This document shows positions 1-6,694 of a stretch of DNA of 64,000 nucleotides, one piece after another. Below the pieces are notes generated by a model. It had not been told where the DNA came from. It saw only the letters and a program-made list of their open reading frames with translations, and ran no database searches. Location: the NCBI RefSeq assembly GCF_004793765.1, contig NZ_SRYM01000012.1, forward strand, positions 1 through 64,000, read 5' to 3'. The stretch comes from Parabacteroides distasonis. GTDB taxonomy: Bacteria; Bacteroidota; Bacteroidia; Bacteroidales; Tannerellaceae. How positions within the stretch are numbered: the stretch's first letter is position 1; each line of letters starts with the position of its first letter. The translations under genes were made by a program, and so were the position numbers.

Positions 1-27
1 CTGAAAATTGCCATACCTTGAAATATC

Positions 28-48
28 AGGCTACTTGGGGAGTAGCCT
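28..48 (+). repeat. Left inverted repeat (recombination site)
   Basis: AGGCTACT, a 5-nt core TGGGG, then AGTAGCCT. The two 8-nt arms are perfectly complementary, as expected for two recombinase monomers binding around a short crossover core. It is the exact reverse complement of the repeat at 282-302. Confidence 0.85.
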
Positions 49-259
49 AAAAGGTGCGAGAACGGTTATCACCCGTCTCTACAGGAATACACACAAGTTA
101 TGAGGCATGGTGGAATGATACCGGAAAAGAGGTCATTTCACCCGCATCACCATGTCTATACGTCTAGGATAAAATAGGAAAATCAAAGAATAGAGAGAAT
201 CAAACGCCTACAATGAGTAAACAAGCACATTTGTTTGCTTGTTTTTAGTTATTTTTTAC

Positions 260-267
260 TACATTTG
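260..267 (+). promoter_or_regulatory. -7 box of the invertible promoter
   Basis: TACATTTG matches the Bacteroidetes -7 consensus TAnnTTTG exactly. A TTTG at 234-237 lies 22 nt upstream as a -33 element. Transcription would start near 273, cross the right repeat and run antisense to the recombinase gene. Confidence 0.65.
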
Positions 268-281
268 CGCCATGAAATCTT

Positions 282-302
282 AGGCTACTCCCCAAGTAGC
301 CT
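282..302 (-). repeat. Right inverted repeat, overlapping recombinase stop
   Basis: AGGCTACT, core CCCCA, AGTAGCCT: the exact reverse complement of 28-48. On the minus strand it encodes the last residues RLLGE and the TAG stop (285-287) of the adjacent recombinase, so the recombination site is part of the coding sequence. Because arms and core are regenerated by crossover between identical sites, inversion should leave the C-terminus unchanged. Confidence 0.85.
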
Positions 303-1235
303 CAACCCCACCTTTGGCATATAATTATATACATTCTCAAAGCAAGACTTATTTACCACCGTCATTTTCTCCAAGGAGAAACTTCTTAGATAAATCTGGG
401 TTGTCTTGATGGACTTATGCCCCAATAACTCGCTGATCATCTCAATGGGGACATTTTGTTCCTTCAAAGCCATGGCAAAAGAATGACGGATCGTGTAAGA
501 AGTCACATCCGAGGCTATTCCGGCAACCTCCTTCAACATCCTCAAGTTCCGGTTAAACCGGGACAAGGCCGCATTGTATTCGAGATATTCCTCATGGCCG
601 TTCTTCTTCCCACTTAAAAAGGGAAATAAATAGCCGGAGCCTCCACCCCTCTCACCTGCCAGCTCCTTATACATAACCTCCGCCGTATCCAAGACCTCCA
701 ACCGCATAGAGGTCCCAGTCTTCTGGCGATTGTAATCCAATATGCCGTTCTTGATATTACCCCTATTCAAATGGGCGAAATCAACGAACGACATCCCCCC
801 ATATTGAAACATCAAGCAAAGCGTCAGCTGTGTCTTCCTCAACTTCTCTCCTTTTACCGGGACAGTCATCAGGCGATTCAAATCACCCAGAGGCAAGGAT
901 TTCTTGCGCTGGCTTTCCACACCCGTAAAAACCCCCTTGAATAATGAAGGGATAAACGCCGCCTCGCCATTCTCCACCGCCTTGTTATAGATACAACGCA
1001 AACGGCGGATATACGTGGAGACCGTATTACGCATGCAGCCTTTCTCCAACAAATAAGCCTCGTACCGGCGAAGAGTATCCTTATTTATATATGTATATGG
1101 GATACGATCCGTCCCGCTATACCGTATAAAAGAGTTCATCGCATCCTGATAACTTTTCGCCGAGGAATACCGTCCTTCCTTTTGTAACAGACTTATATAC
1201 TCTCGCATCCCTTCCACCAAATCTTTCTCATCCAT
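285..1235 (-). CDS. Tyrosine-type site-specific recombinase
   Basis: A 316-residue tyrosine recombinase that probably inverts the promoter segment next to it. The N-terminal SAM-like DNA-binding domain (about residues 1-100) is followed by the catalytic domain. Visible catalytic elements are the beta-hairpin Lys in NRQKTGT, the IRHSFA box, the LLGHKS His, and the nucleophile Tyr in TTQIYLRS. Where Bacteroidetes recombinases usually carry the first catalytic Arg (RGMSF), this protein reads YGGMSF. The usual His before the second Arg is Tyr (SYTIRH). The 3' end overlaps the right inverted repeat. Length is slightly short for chromosomal integrases (~300-400). With no other phage or transposon genes nearby, an invertase role is preferred over an integrase of a mobile element. 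Confidence 0.9.
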   Translation of the reverse strand: MDEKDLVEGMREYISLLQKEGRYSSAKSYQDAMNSFIRYSGTDRIPYTYINKDTLRRYEAYLLEKGCMRNTVSTYIRRLRCIYNKAVENGEAAFIPSLFKGVFTGVESQRKKSLPLGDLNRLMTVPVKGEKLRKTQLTLCLMFQYGGMSFVDFAHLNRGNIKNGILDYNRQKTGTSMRLEVLDTAEVMYKELAGERGGGSGYLFPFLSGKKNGHEEYLEYNAALSRFNRNLRMLKEVAGIASDVTSYTIRHSFAMALKEQNVPIEMISELLGHKSIKTTQIYLRSFSLEKMTVVNKSCFENVYNYMPKVGLRLLGE

Positions 1236-1336
1236 ATCTCTCTATTTTAAATTCCAATTGAAAACAAACACGCAAAATTAGACATCCTGACAAATTATAT
1301 CTTTTGCGGCAAGTTGTTTTATTGACGAATAGCCAC

Positions 1337-1344
1337 TATATTTG
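1337..1344 (+). promoter_or_regulatory. Promoter (-7 box) for the DUF4494 gene
   Basis: TATATTTG is a perfect TAnnTTTG box. GTTG at 1313-1316 sits 20 nt upstream as a -33 element. It lies 46 nt before the ATG at 1391 and probably serves DUF4494, the YggS-like gene and the DHOD-like gene. On the opposite strand CAAAATTA (1273-1280) is a candidate -7 box for the recombinase. Confidence 0.6.
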
Positions 1345-1390
1345 TACGTTGTTTTAAACAGAGTACAGACTAAATTAAAAAGTAAAGCAT

Positions 1391-1894
1391 ATGCACAATT
1401 GGTTTGAATGTAAGGTCTCTTACGAGAAAATGCTGGAAAATGGCATGCAGAAAAAAGTAACCGAGCCTTACTTGGTAGACGCCCTGTCTTTTACGGAAGC
1501 GGAAGCTCGCATCATCGAGGAGATCCGCCCCTTCATCACGGGTGAATTCACGGTAACAGACATCAAACGAGCTCGTTTATCCGAATTATTCTTCAATGAG
1601 AATGGTGATCGGTTCTATAAGATCAAGGTTTATTTTATCACGTTGGACGAGAAGAGTGGAGCGGAAAAGAAAACCGCCGCACAAATGCTTGCCCAAGCCA
1701 CTACGCTGAAAGAGGCCATCGCCGTATTGGAAGATGGAATGAAAGGTACATTGGCGGATTATACCATCGCCTCGGTAACGGAAACCCAGTTGATGGATGT
1801 ATTCCCATTCGACGCGAACAGTATTCCCGGCGAGAAGAAAAGCGGCGAGGAACTGATAGCTGAACAAAAACAACAAGCTGAACAAAGAGGATAA
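1391..1894 (+). CDS. DUF4494 domain-containing protein
   Basis: A 167-residue soluble protein recognised as DUF4494, a Bacteroidetes family without known function. It opens MHNWFECKVSYEK and has the family pattern of a domain rich in beta strands and short helices (FTEAEARI, FYKIKVYF). The C-terminal tail is rich in Gln, Glu and Lys. No signal peptide or membrane segment is present. It ends 4 nt before the YggS-type gene, so the two are probably co-transcribed; that pairing is the only clue to function. Confidence 0.85.
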   Translation: MHNWFECKVSYEKMLENGMQKKVTEPYLVDALSFTEAEARIIEEIRPFITGEFTVTDIKRARLSELFFNENGDRFYKIKVYFITLDEKSGAEKKTAAQMLAQATTLKEAIAVLEDGMKGTLADYTIASVTETQLMDVFPFDANSIPGEKKSGEELIAEQKQQAEQRG

Positions 1895-1898
1895 AAAC

Positions 1899-2567
1899 AT
1901 GAGCATCGCTCAAAACATAGTACAACTGAAAACGTCGCTCCCGCAAGGGGTGACGTTGGTTGCCGTCTCTAAGTTTCACCCGGTGGAAGCTCTATGGGAG
2001 GCTTACGATGCCGGGCAGCGGGTGTTTGGCGAAAGCAGGGCACAGGAACTGAGCGCCAAGCAAAAAGTACTACCTGAGGATATCGAATGGCATTTTATCG
2101 GTCCGTTACAAAGCAATAAGGTAAAAGATATCGCTCCTTTTATTCATTTGATCCATAGCATAGACTCCTTGAAGCTTTTGGCAGAGGTGAATAAACAAGC
2201 GAAAAAAAACGACCGCACGATCCGGGTATTATTGGAGATCCATGTGGCGCAAGAGGAATCCAAGCACGGACTCAGTCCCGAGGAATGCAAGGAGTTGTTG
2301 CGTGACGAGTCCTTGGCCGAATTCCAGCATATTCGTATTTGCGGATTGATGGGCATGGCTACCAATACCGATGATACGGGGTTGATACGGGAAGAATTCC
2401 GCAAGATCCATGATTTATTTATCGAACTGAAAGAGACGCTCTGTAAAGATAATGTCGATTTCAAGGAGATATCCATGGGGATGAGCCACGATTACCCGAT
2501 CGCTATCCAAGAAGGAAGCACCTTGATACGGGTGGGTACCAGTATCTTTGGCGAACGGGAATATTAA
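1899..2567 (+). CDS. YggS-family pyridoxal phosphate homeostasis protein
   Basis: A 222-residue PLP-binding protein of the YggS/PROSC (PLPBP) family, which keeps the free pyridoxal phosphate pool and amino/keto acid metabolism in balance and has no known catalytic reaction. The PLP lysine is Lys25 in VAVSKFHP. Other family motifs are FGESRAQEL, WHFIGPLQSNK, GLMGMAT and, near the C-terminus, SMGMSHDY and LIRVGTSIFG. Length is normal. It starts 4 nt after DUF4494. A pyridoxal kinase gene lies at 23 kb but is not linked. Confidence 0.93.
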   Translation: MSIAQNIVQLKTSLPQGVTLVAVSKFHPVEALWEAYDAGQRVFGESRAQELSAKQKVLPEDIEWHFIGPLQSNKVKDIAPFIHLIHSIDSLKLLAEVNKQAKKNDRTIRVLLEIHVAQEESKHGLSPEECKELLRDESLAEFQHIRICGLMGMATNTDDTGLIREEFRKIHDLFIELKETLCKDNVDFKEISMGMSHDYPIAIQEGSTLIRVGTSIFGEREY

Positions 2568-2596
2568 AGTAATTATTAAATCTAAATATAGGCAAC

Positions 2597-3574
2597 ATGA
2601 TTGACATTAAAACCCAATACGCGGGGTTAACACTTCGCAATCCGATTATCGTAGGGAGCTCCGGACTCACCAATAAGGCGGAACGTAACAGGGATTTTGA
2701 GAAAGCAGGAGCTGGAGCTATCGTATTGAAATCTCTTTTCGAAGAGCAGATCGAAATGCAGAGCGAGGCTTTGATGCAAGACTCTGATTACCCCGAAGCG
2801 GCGGATTATATCCGTGGTTATGTAAAAGCGAATCAAGTAAATGATTATCTGGAACTGATCAAAAAGAGCAAGGAATTATGTACGATCCCTATCATAGCCA
2901 GCATCAATTGCTATAAGGCGGACGCTTGGATCGATTTCGCCCGTCAAATCGAGTTGGCGGGGGCGGACGCTCTGGAATTGAACGTGTTCTTCATGGAAAC
3001 CGAACTGACCGAAAATCTCGAGAGTATCCGGGATACGTATGTCAGTATCATCCGCAAGGTAAAAGAGACCGTATCGATTCCGGTTATTATGAAAATCGGA
3101 AAGAATTACAGCAATATTCCTTCGCTGGTTCATTTGTTGAAAGCAAACGGTGCAGACGGTGTCGTGCTATTCAACCGTTTCTATCAGCCGGACATCGATA
3201 TCAATAATATGCAGATTGTTTCGGGTAATGTATTTAGCAATCATTCCGATTTGAGCGACACGATTCGCTGGACGGCTATCGTATCCGGAAAGATCCCGGG
3301 AATCAGTATTGCTTCCTCTACCGGGGTACATGATTGGGAAGATGTCGTTAAATGTCTATTGGCCGGCGCTTCCGCCGTACAGATGTGTAGCGCTGTCTAT
3401 ACACATGGAGCGGAAATCATCTCCCAAGTATTGACTTGCGTGGAAGAGTGGATGCATCAGGCACATTACCAATCCCTTTCCCAATTCCAAGGCAAATTGA
3501 ATTACGCCAATATCCCGAACCCGGCGATGTATGAGCGTTCACAATTCATGAAATATTTCTCCAACAGAGATTAA
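2597..3574 (+). CDS. Dihydroorotate dehydrogenase-like protein
   Basis: A 325-residue TIM-barrel flavoprotein resembling class 1 dihydroorotate dehydrogenases. Visible elements are NPIIVGSSGLT near the N-terminus (phosphate/FMN loop region), ELNVFF, PVIMKIGKN and GASAVQMCSAV near the C-terminus. It belongs to the group annotated as DHOD-like, which differs from PyrD in the substrate loop, so dihydroorotate oxidation should not be assumed. It is the third gene of the 1391-3574 series, 29 nt after the YggS-like gene, and ends just before a GC-rich palindrome that may stop transcription. Confidence 0.85.
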   Translation: MIDIKTQYAGLTLRNPIIVGSSGLTNKAERNRDFEKAGAGAIVLKSLFEEQIEMQSEALMQDSDYPEAADYIRGYVKANQVNDYLELIKKSKELCTIPIIASINCYKADAWIDFARQIELAGADALELNVFFMETELTENLESIRDTYVSIIRKVKETVSIPVIMKIGKNYSNIPSLVHLLKANGADGVVLFNRFYQPDIDINNMQIVSGNVFSNHSDLSDTIRWTAIVSGKIPGISIASSTGVHDWEDVVKCLLAGASAVQMCSAVYTHGAEIISQVLTCVEEWMHQAHYQSLSQFQGKLNYANIPNPAMYERSQFMKYFSNRD

Positions 3575-3590
3575 AAGAAATACCTAGTAA

Positions 3591-3615
3591 TAGAGACGGG
3601 CACGCCCCGTCTCTA
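3591..3615. repeat. REP-like palindrome / possible terminator
   Basis: TAGAGACGGG, a 5-nt loop, CCCGTCTCTA. The perfect 10-bp stem lies 16 nt after the DHOD-like gene. A similar but longer palindrome is at 39061-39092, and a half-site CCCGTCTCTACA lies at 72-83 inside the invertible segment, so this is a dispersed repeat and not only a local terminator. Confidence 0.65.
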
Positions 3616-3642
3616 CTATAGGATAATATACAATAGTCTTAA

Positions 3643-3662
3643 TTATTTTCTACTAGAAAGTA
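3643..3662. promoter_or_regulatory. Candidate MarR operator, site 1
   Basis: The motif TTATT-n-TCTACTA-nn-AA-n-TA lies just upstream of the marR gene. It agrees at 16 of 20 positions with a site in front of the next gene (4101-4120). It also forms the left arm of a perfect 9-bp inverted repeat, TATTTTCTA (3644-3652) and TAGAAAATA (3670-3678). The position over the -33 region would suit autorepression. Confidence 0.5.
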
Positions 3663-3682
3663 TTTTTATTAGAAAATAGTTA

Positions 3683-3690
3683 TATCTTTG
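3683..3690 (+). promoter_or_regulatory. Promoter (-7 box) for marR gene
   Basis: TATCTTTG is a perfect TAnnTTTG box, 26 nt before the ATG at 3717. The right arm of the inverted repeat ends 5 nt upstream of it, so a bound regulator would block polymerase. Confidence 0.6.
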
Positions 3691-3716
3691 CATCATCAAA
3701 CAAGTTATAAAGAAAT

Positions 3717-4082
3717 ATGGAACCAATTTGCGCCATAAAGGATATCTATAAGATACTGTACCAGTTCGAGAAAAATTTCTCGGAAGTACATGCTATCACC
3801 ATTAACGAGGCCATGTTGCTTTGTTGCTTAAAGGATAATGAGGCAAAGTCTGCGGGAATGATTTGCGATTATATCGGTCTTTCAAATTCCCGGGTCTCAA
3901 AGGTGATCACCTCCGTCGAGAACAAGGGATTTATCCGCAGAAACATCAATAAAGAGGATAAGCGGCAAATGTTTTTCTCGCTCACCCCAAAAGGGAAAGA
4001 GAAAATACAACAGATGATGCAGGCCGAGCTAAACATGGACAGCTTGTTCAATCAACTCAAAGAATACATACAGAAGGGATGA
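3717..4082 (+). CDS. MarR-family transcriptional regulator
   Basis: A 121-residue MarR-type winged-helix repressor. The middle shows the recognition helix and wing: ICDYIGLSNSRVSKVITSVENKGFIRR, given here in pieces IGLSNSRVSKV and NKGFIRRNINKEDKRQMFFSL, the classic D-x-R wing. Shorter than most MarR proteins (~140-150), with a short C-terminal dimer helix. It precedes the sulfur-trafficking flavoprotein by 67 nt, and both promoters carry the same TCTACTA-containing motif. It probably represses itself and that gene in response to a thiol, sulfide or oxidant signal; the ligand is inference. Cys residues at the N-terminus (CAIKD) and in ICDY could be redox sensors. Confidence 0.88.
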   Translation: MEPICAIKDIYKILYQFEKNFSEVHAITINEAMLLCCLKDNEAKSAGMICDYIGLSNSRVSKVITSVENKGFIRRNINKEDKRQMFFSLTPKGKEKIQQMMQAELNMDSLFNQLKEYIQKG

Positions 4083-4100
4083 ATCCCTTTTTTTAACCAA

Positions 4101-4120
4101 TTATTGTCTACTAACAAATA
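4101..4120. promoter_or_regulatory. Candidate MarR operator, site 2
   Basis: A second copy of the motif at 3643-3662 (16 of 20 identical, including TCTACTA), placed 30 nt before the start of the CoA-disulfide reductase fusion. The sharing of an otherwise unrepeated motif between a regulator and its neighbour suggests a local regulon. Confidence 0.5.
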
Positions 4121-4149
4121 TGTATAATACAAATTAAATAAAAATAGAT

Positions 4150-6618
4150 ATGAAGTACTTGATTATTGGAGGTGTAGCCGGTGGAGCTACCGTAGCGGCC
4201 CGGCTGCGTAGAATGGACGAGAAAGCGGAAATCATCCTTTTCGAACGTGGGAAATATGTTTCTTACGCAAACTGTGGATTACCTTATTATATAGGAGACA
4301 CGATCAACGACCGGAATAAATTATTCGTACAAACCGTGAAAGGCTTCACGGATCGATTCCGCATCGATATCCGTACGGAGCAGGAAGTGACCCGAATCCT
4401 TCCCGAATCCAAGCAAGTGGAGGTAAAGAAACTCGGCACAGGAGAAACCTACACGGAGACTTACGATAAACTAGTGCTCTCTCCCGGTGCGGAGCCTTTG
4501 CGTCCACGCATCGAAGGAATCGAGAGTAAAAAGATATTCACGTTACGTAACGTACCGGATACGGACACGATCAAGAATTACGTGAACACGGAAAAGCCCC
4601 GTACCGCCGTTGTTGTAGGAGGTGGTTTCATCGGCTTGGAGATGGCGGAGAATTTGCATGAGCTGGGTATCCACGTCACTGTCGTGGAAATGGCTAACCA
4701 AGTGATGGCACCCCTCGACTATTCCATGGCCGCTATCGTACATCAGCAGTTGATCGGCAAGCAGGTAGGCTTGATGCTGGAAGATGGCGTATCTCGTTTC
4801 GAGGAGACCTCCGGAGGCGTGACCGTTCATTTGAAAAGTGGGAAGCAGATCCCGGCGGATATGGTTTTATTGAGTATCGGTGTCCGTCCGGAAACCCGAT
4901 TGGCCAAGGAAGCGGGACTTTCGATCGGAGCACTCGGCGGTATCGCTGTCAATGAATATATGCAGACCTCGAACCCGGATATTTATGCGTTGGGAGATGC
5001 CGTGGAAGTACGCCACCTCGTGACAGGCAAACCGGCCTTGATCCCATTGGCGGGTCCGGCGAATAAGCAAGGACGCATCGTAGCCGATAATATCGTATTC
5101 GGCAATAAGGTAACTTATGATGGGACGATGGGAACCTCTATCGCCAAGGTATTCGACTTGACGGTCGCCACGGCGGGGGCTAACGCTAAGCTGTTGAAAC
5201 GGGAAGGAATCGCTTATCAATCCTCCTATACGCATGGAGCCTCGCATGCGGGATATTACCCGGGAGCCGTGCCTTTATCGATCAAGATATTGTTCGCGCC
5301 GGAAGGCGGACGACTGTTAGGAGCGCAAATCGTAGGTTTCGGCGGCGTAGACAAACGGATCGAGATGTTAGCGCAAGTGATCCAGCGGAAAGGTACGGTC
5401 TACGACCTGGCAGAGTTAGAACATGCGTACGCTCCTCCTTATTCAGCCGCTAAAGATCCCGTAAATATGGCCGGCTTCGTAGCGGAGAACCTACTTACGG
5501 GAAAAGCGAAAGCGATTCGGTGGAGAGAGATCCAGAACTTATCGCCAGATACCGTACGTATCGATGTCCGTACCCGTGACGAGTACAGCTTAGGGACAAT
5601 CCCCGGCTTCATCAATATCCCGGTTGATGAGTTAAGAGAACATTTGGCGGAACTGCCCAAGGATACACCGATCGTAGTGACTTGCGCCGTTGGATTAAGG
5701 GGCTATTTGGCTTATCGCATCCTGACTCAAAATGGCTTCACGAATGTCCGGAACCTATCCGGTGGTTACAAGACTTGGAGTGTAGCGACAGCAAAGATCA
5801 AGAATGAGCCGGCCTGCGCACCTTGTTCGTCCGAAGCTGTTTCTGATAAGGCATCTGGTAAAAGTAGCTCTTGCAAATCGACTCCGGCAGCTACGGCGAT
5901 TAAGGTAGACGCTTGCGGATTAATGTGTCCGGGACCGATCATGCAGTTGAAAAAGAACTATGAGAACTTGCGGGAAGATGAGTCTTTGGAAATCACCGCA
6001 ACGGATCAGGCCTTCGGAAAAGATGTCTCTTCATGGTGCAAGATAACCGGGGCAGAGTTAGTCTCTCTGGAAAATAAGGGAGGTACGATCGCCGCCACGG
6101 TACGAAAAAAAAAAGCTGAATGCAAAATAGCGACAGGTGGCAACAACACCGACAACAAGACATTGATCGTTTTCAGCGATGATCTCGATAAGGCGTTGGC
6201 CTCATTCGTCATAGCGAACGGGGCCGCCTCCACCGGAAAAAAGGTGACCATGTTCTTTACCTTCTGGGGGCTTAACGTGATTAAGAAGCGGGAAAAACCT
6301 GCCGTATCTAAAGATATCTTCGGCAAGATGTTCGGCTGGATGCTTCCGGCAAATAGCGAAAAGCTGAAACTATCTAAAATGAATATGGGTGGAGCCGGAA
6401 GCTGGATGATGCGCCTTATCATGAGGAAGAAACGGATCGACAGCTTGGAAAGCCTTATGGCACAAGCCGTAGAGAATGGTATCGAGATGATCGCCTGCAC
6501 GATGAGCATGGACGTAATGGGCGTCAAAAAAGAAGAACTGATGGATAACGTTGTCCTAGGAGGCGTAGCCACCTATCTGGAACGTGCGGAAGACGCGAAC
6601 GTAAACTTATTCATCTAA
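4150..6618 (+). CDS. CoA-disulfide reductase / rhodanese / TusA / DsrE fusion protein
   Basis: An 822-residue four-domain protein. Residues 1-~450 are a FAD/NAD(P)H disulfide reductase of the CoADR/NADH-oxidase type: GGVAGGATVA dinucleotide loop, single active Cys42 in SYANCGLP, second nucleotide loop GGGFIGLEMAENL. Residues ~460-550 are a rhodanese with Cys512 in TCAVGLRG. Residues ~585-660 are TusA-like with Cys593 in the CPGP motif. The last ~160 residues match the DsrE/DsrF-like family (cytoplasmic, YeeE-type sulfur carriers). The domains together suggest reduction of CoA or protein persulfides/polysulfide and hand-over of sulfane sulfur. A Cys-rich linker (ACAPCSS) separates rhodanese and TusA. 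Substrate is inferred. Probably controlled by the upstream MarR protein. Confidence 0.92.
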   Translation: MKYLIIGGVAGGATVAARLRRMDEKAEIILFERGKYVSYANCGLPYYIGDTINDRNKLFVQTVKGFTDRFRIDIRTEQEVTRILPESKQVEVKKLGTGETYTETYDKLVLSPGAEPLRPRIEGIESKKIFTLRNVPDTDTIKNYVNTEKPRTAVVVGGGFIGLEMAENLHELGIHVTVVEMANQVMAPLDYSMAAIVHQQLIGKQVGLMLEDGVSRFEETSGGVTVHLKSGKQIPADMVLLSIGVRPETRLAKEAGLSIGALGGIAVNEYMQTSNPDIYALGDAVEVRHLVTGKPALIPLAGPANKQGRIVADNIVFGNKVTYDGTMGTSIAKVFDLTVATAGANAKLLKREGIAYQSSYTHGASHAGYYPGAVPLSIKILFAPEGGRLLGAQIVGFGGVDKRIEMLAQVIQRKGTVYDLAELEHAYAPPYSAAKDPVNMAGFVAENLLTGKAKAIRWREIQNLSPDTVRIDVRTRDEYSLGTIPGFINIPVDELREHLAELPKDTPIVVTCAVGLRGYLAYRILTQNGFTNVRNLSGGYKTWSVATAKIKNEPACAPCSSEAVSDKASGKSSSCKSTPAATAIKVDACGLMCPGPIMQLKKNYENLREDESLEITATDQAFGKDVSSWCKITGAELVSLENKGGTIAATVRKKKAECKIATGGNNTDNKTLIVFSDDLDKALASFVIANGAASTGKKVTMFFTFWGLNVIKKREKPAVSKDIFGKMFGWMLPANSEKLKLSKMNMGGAGSWMMRLIMRKKRIDSLESLMAQAVENGIEMIACTMSMDVMGVKKEELMDNVVLGGVATYLERAEDANVNLFI

Positions 6619-6631
6619 ATCATTCAAAAAA

Positions 6632-6675
6632 AAATATCCCAGCATATCCACAATAAGGACAATGCTGGGATATTT
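6632..6675. terminator. Bidirectional terminator
   Basis: AAATATCCCAGCAT (6632-6645) and its perfect complement ATGCTGGGATATTT (6662-6675) lie between two convergent genes, with an A-run on the left and T-rich sequence on the right. It can end both the fusion gene and serS. Confidence 0.8.
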
Positions 6676-6694
6676 TATATAAATGATTTGATGC

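Larger units (their letters stand above)
28..302. promoter_or_regulatory. Invertible promoter segment
   Basis: Two identical 21-bp repeats in opposite orientation (28-48 and 282-302) enclose 233 bp that contain one good Bacteroidetes promoter reading rightwards. A tyrosine recombinase gene lies directly beside the right repeat. This is the usual layout of phase-variable promoters in Bacteroides and Parabacteroides, where inversion turns a neighbouring surface locus on or off. In the orientation seen here the promoter fires into the 3' end of the recombinase; inverted, it would drive leftward transcription out of the window. No leftward -7 box is visible inside the segment. That the segment inverts is inference; repeats, promoter and recombinase are seen directly. 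Confidence 0.8.

Noticed and set aside
285-1235. Integrase of a prophage or conjugative element
   Set aside because: No structural, relaxase or excision genes and no attachment duplicates are seen; the flanking inverted repeats fit an invertase better.
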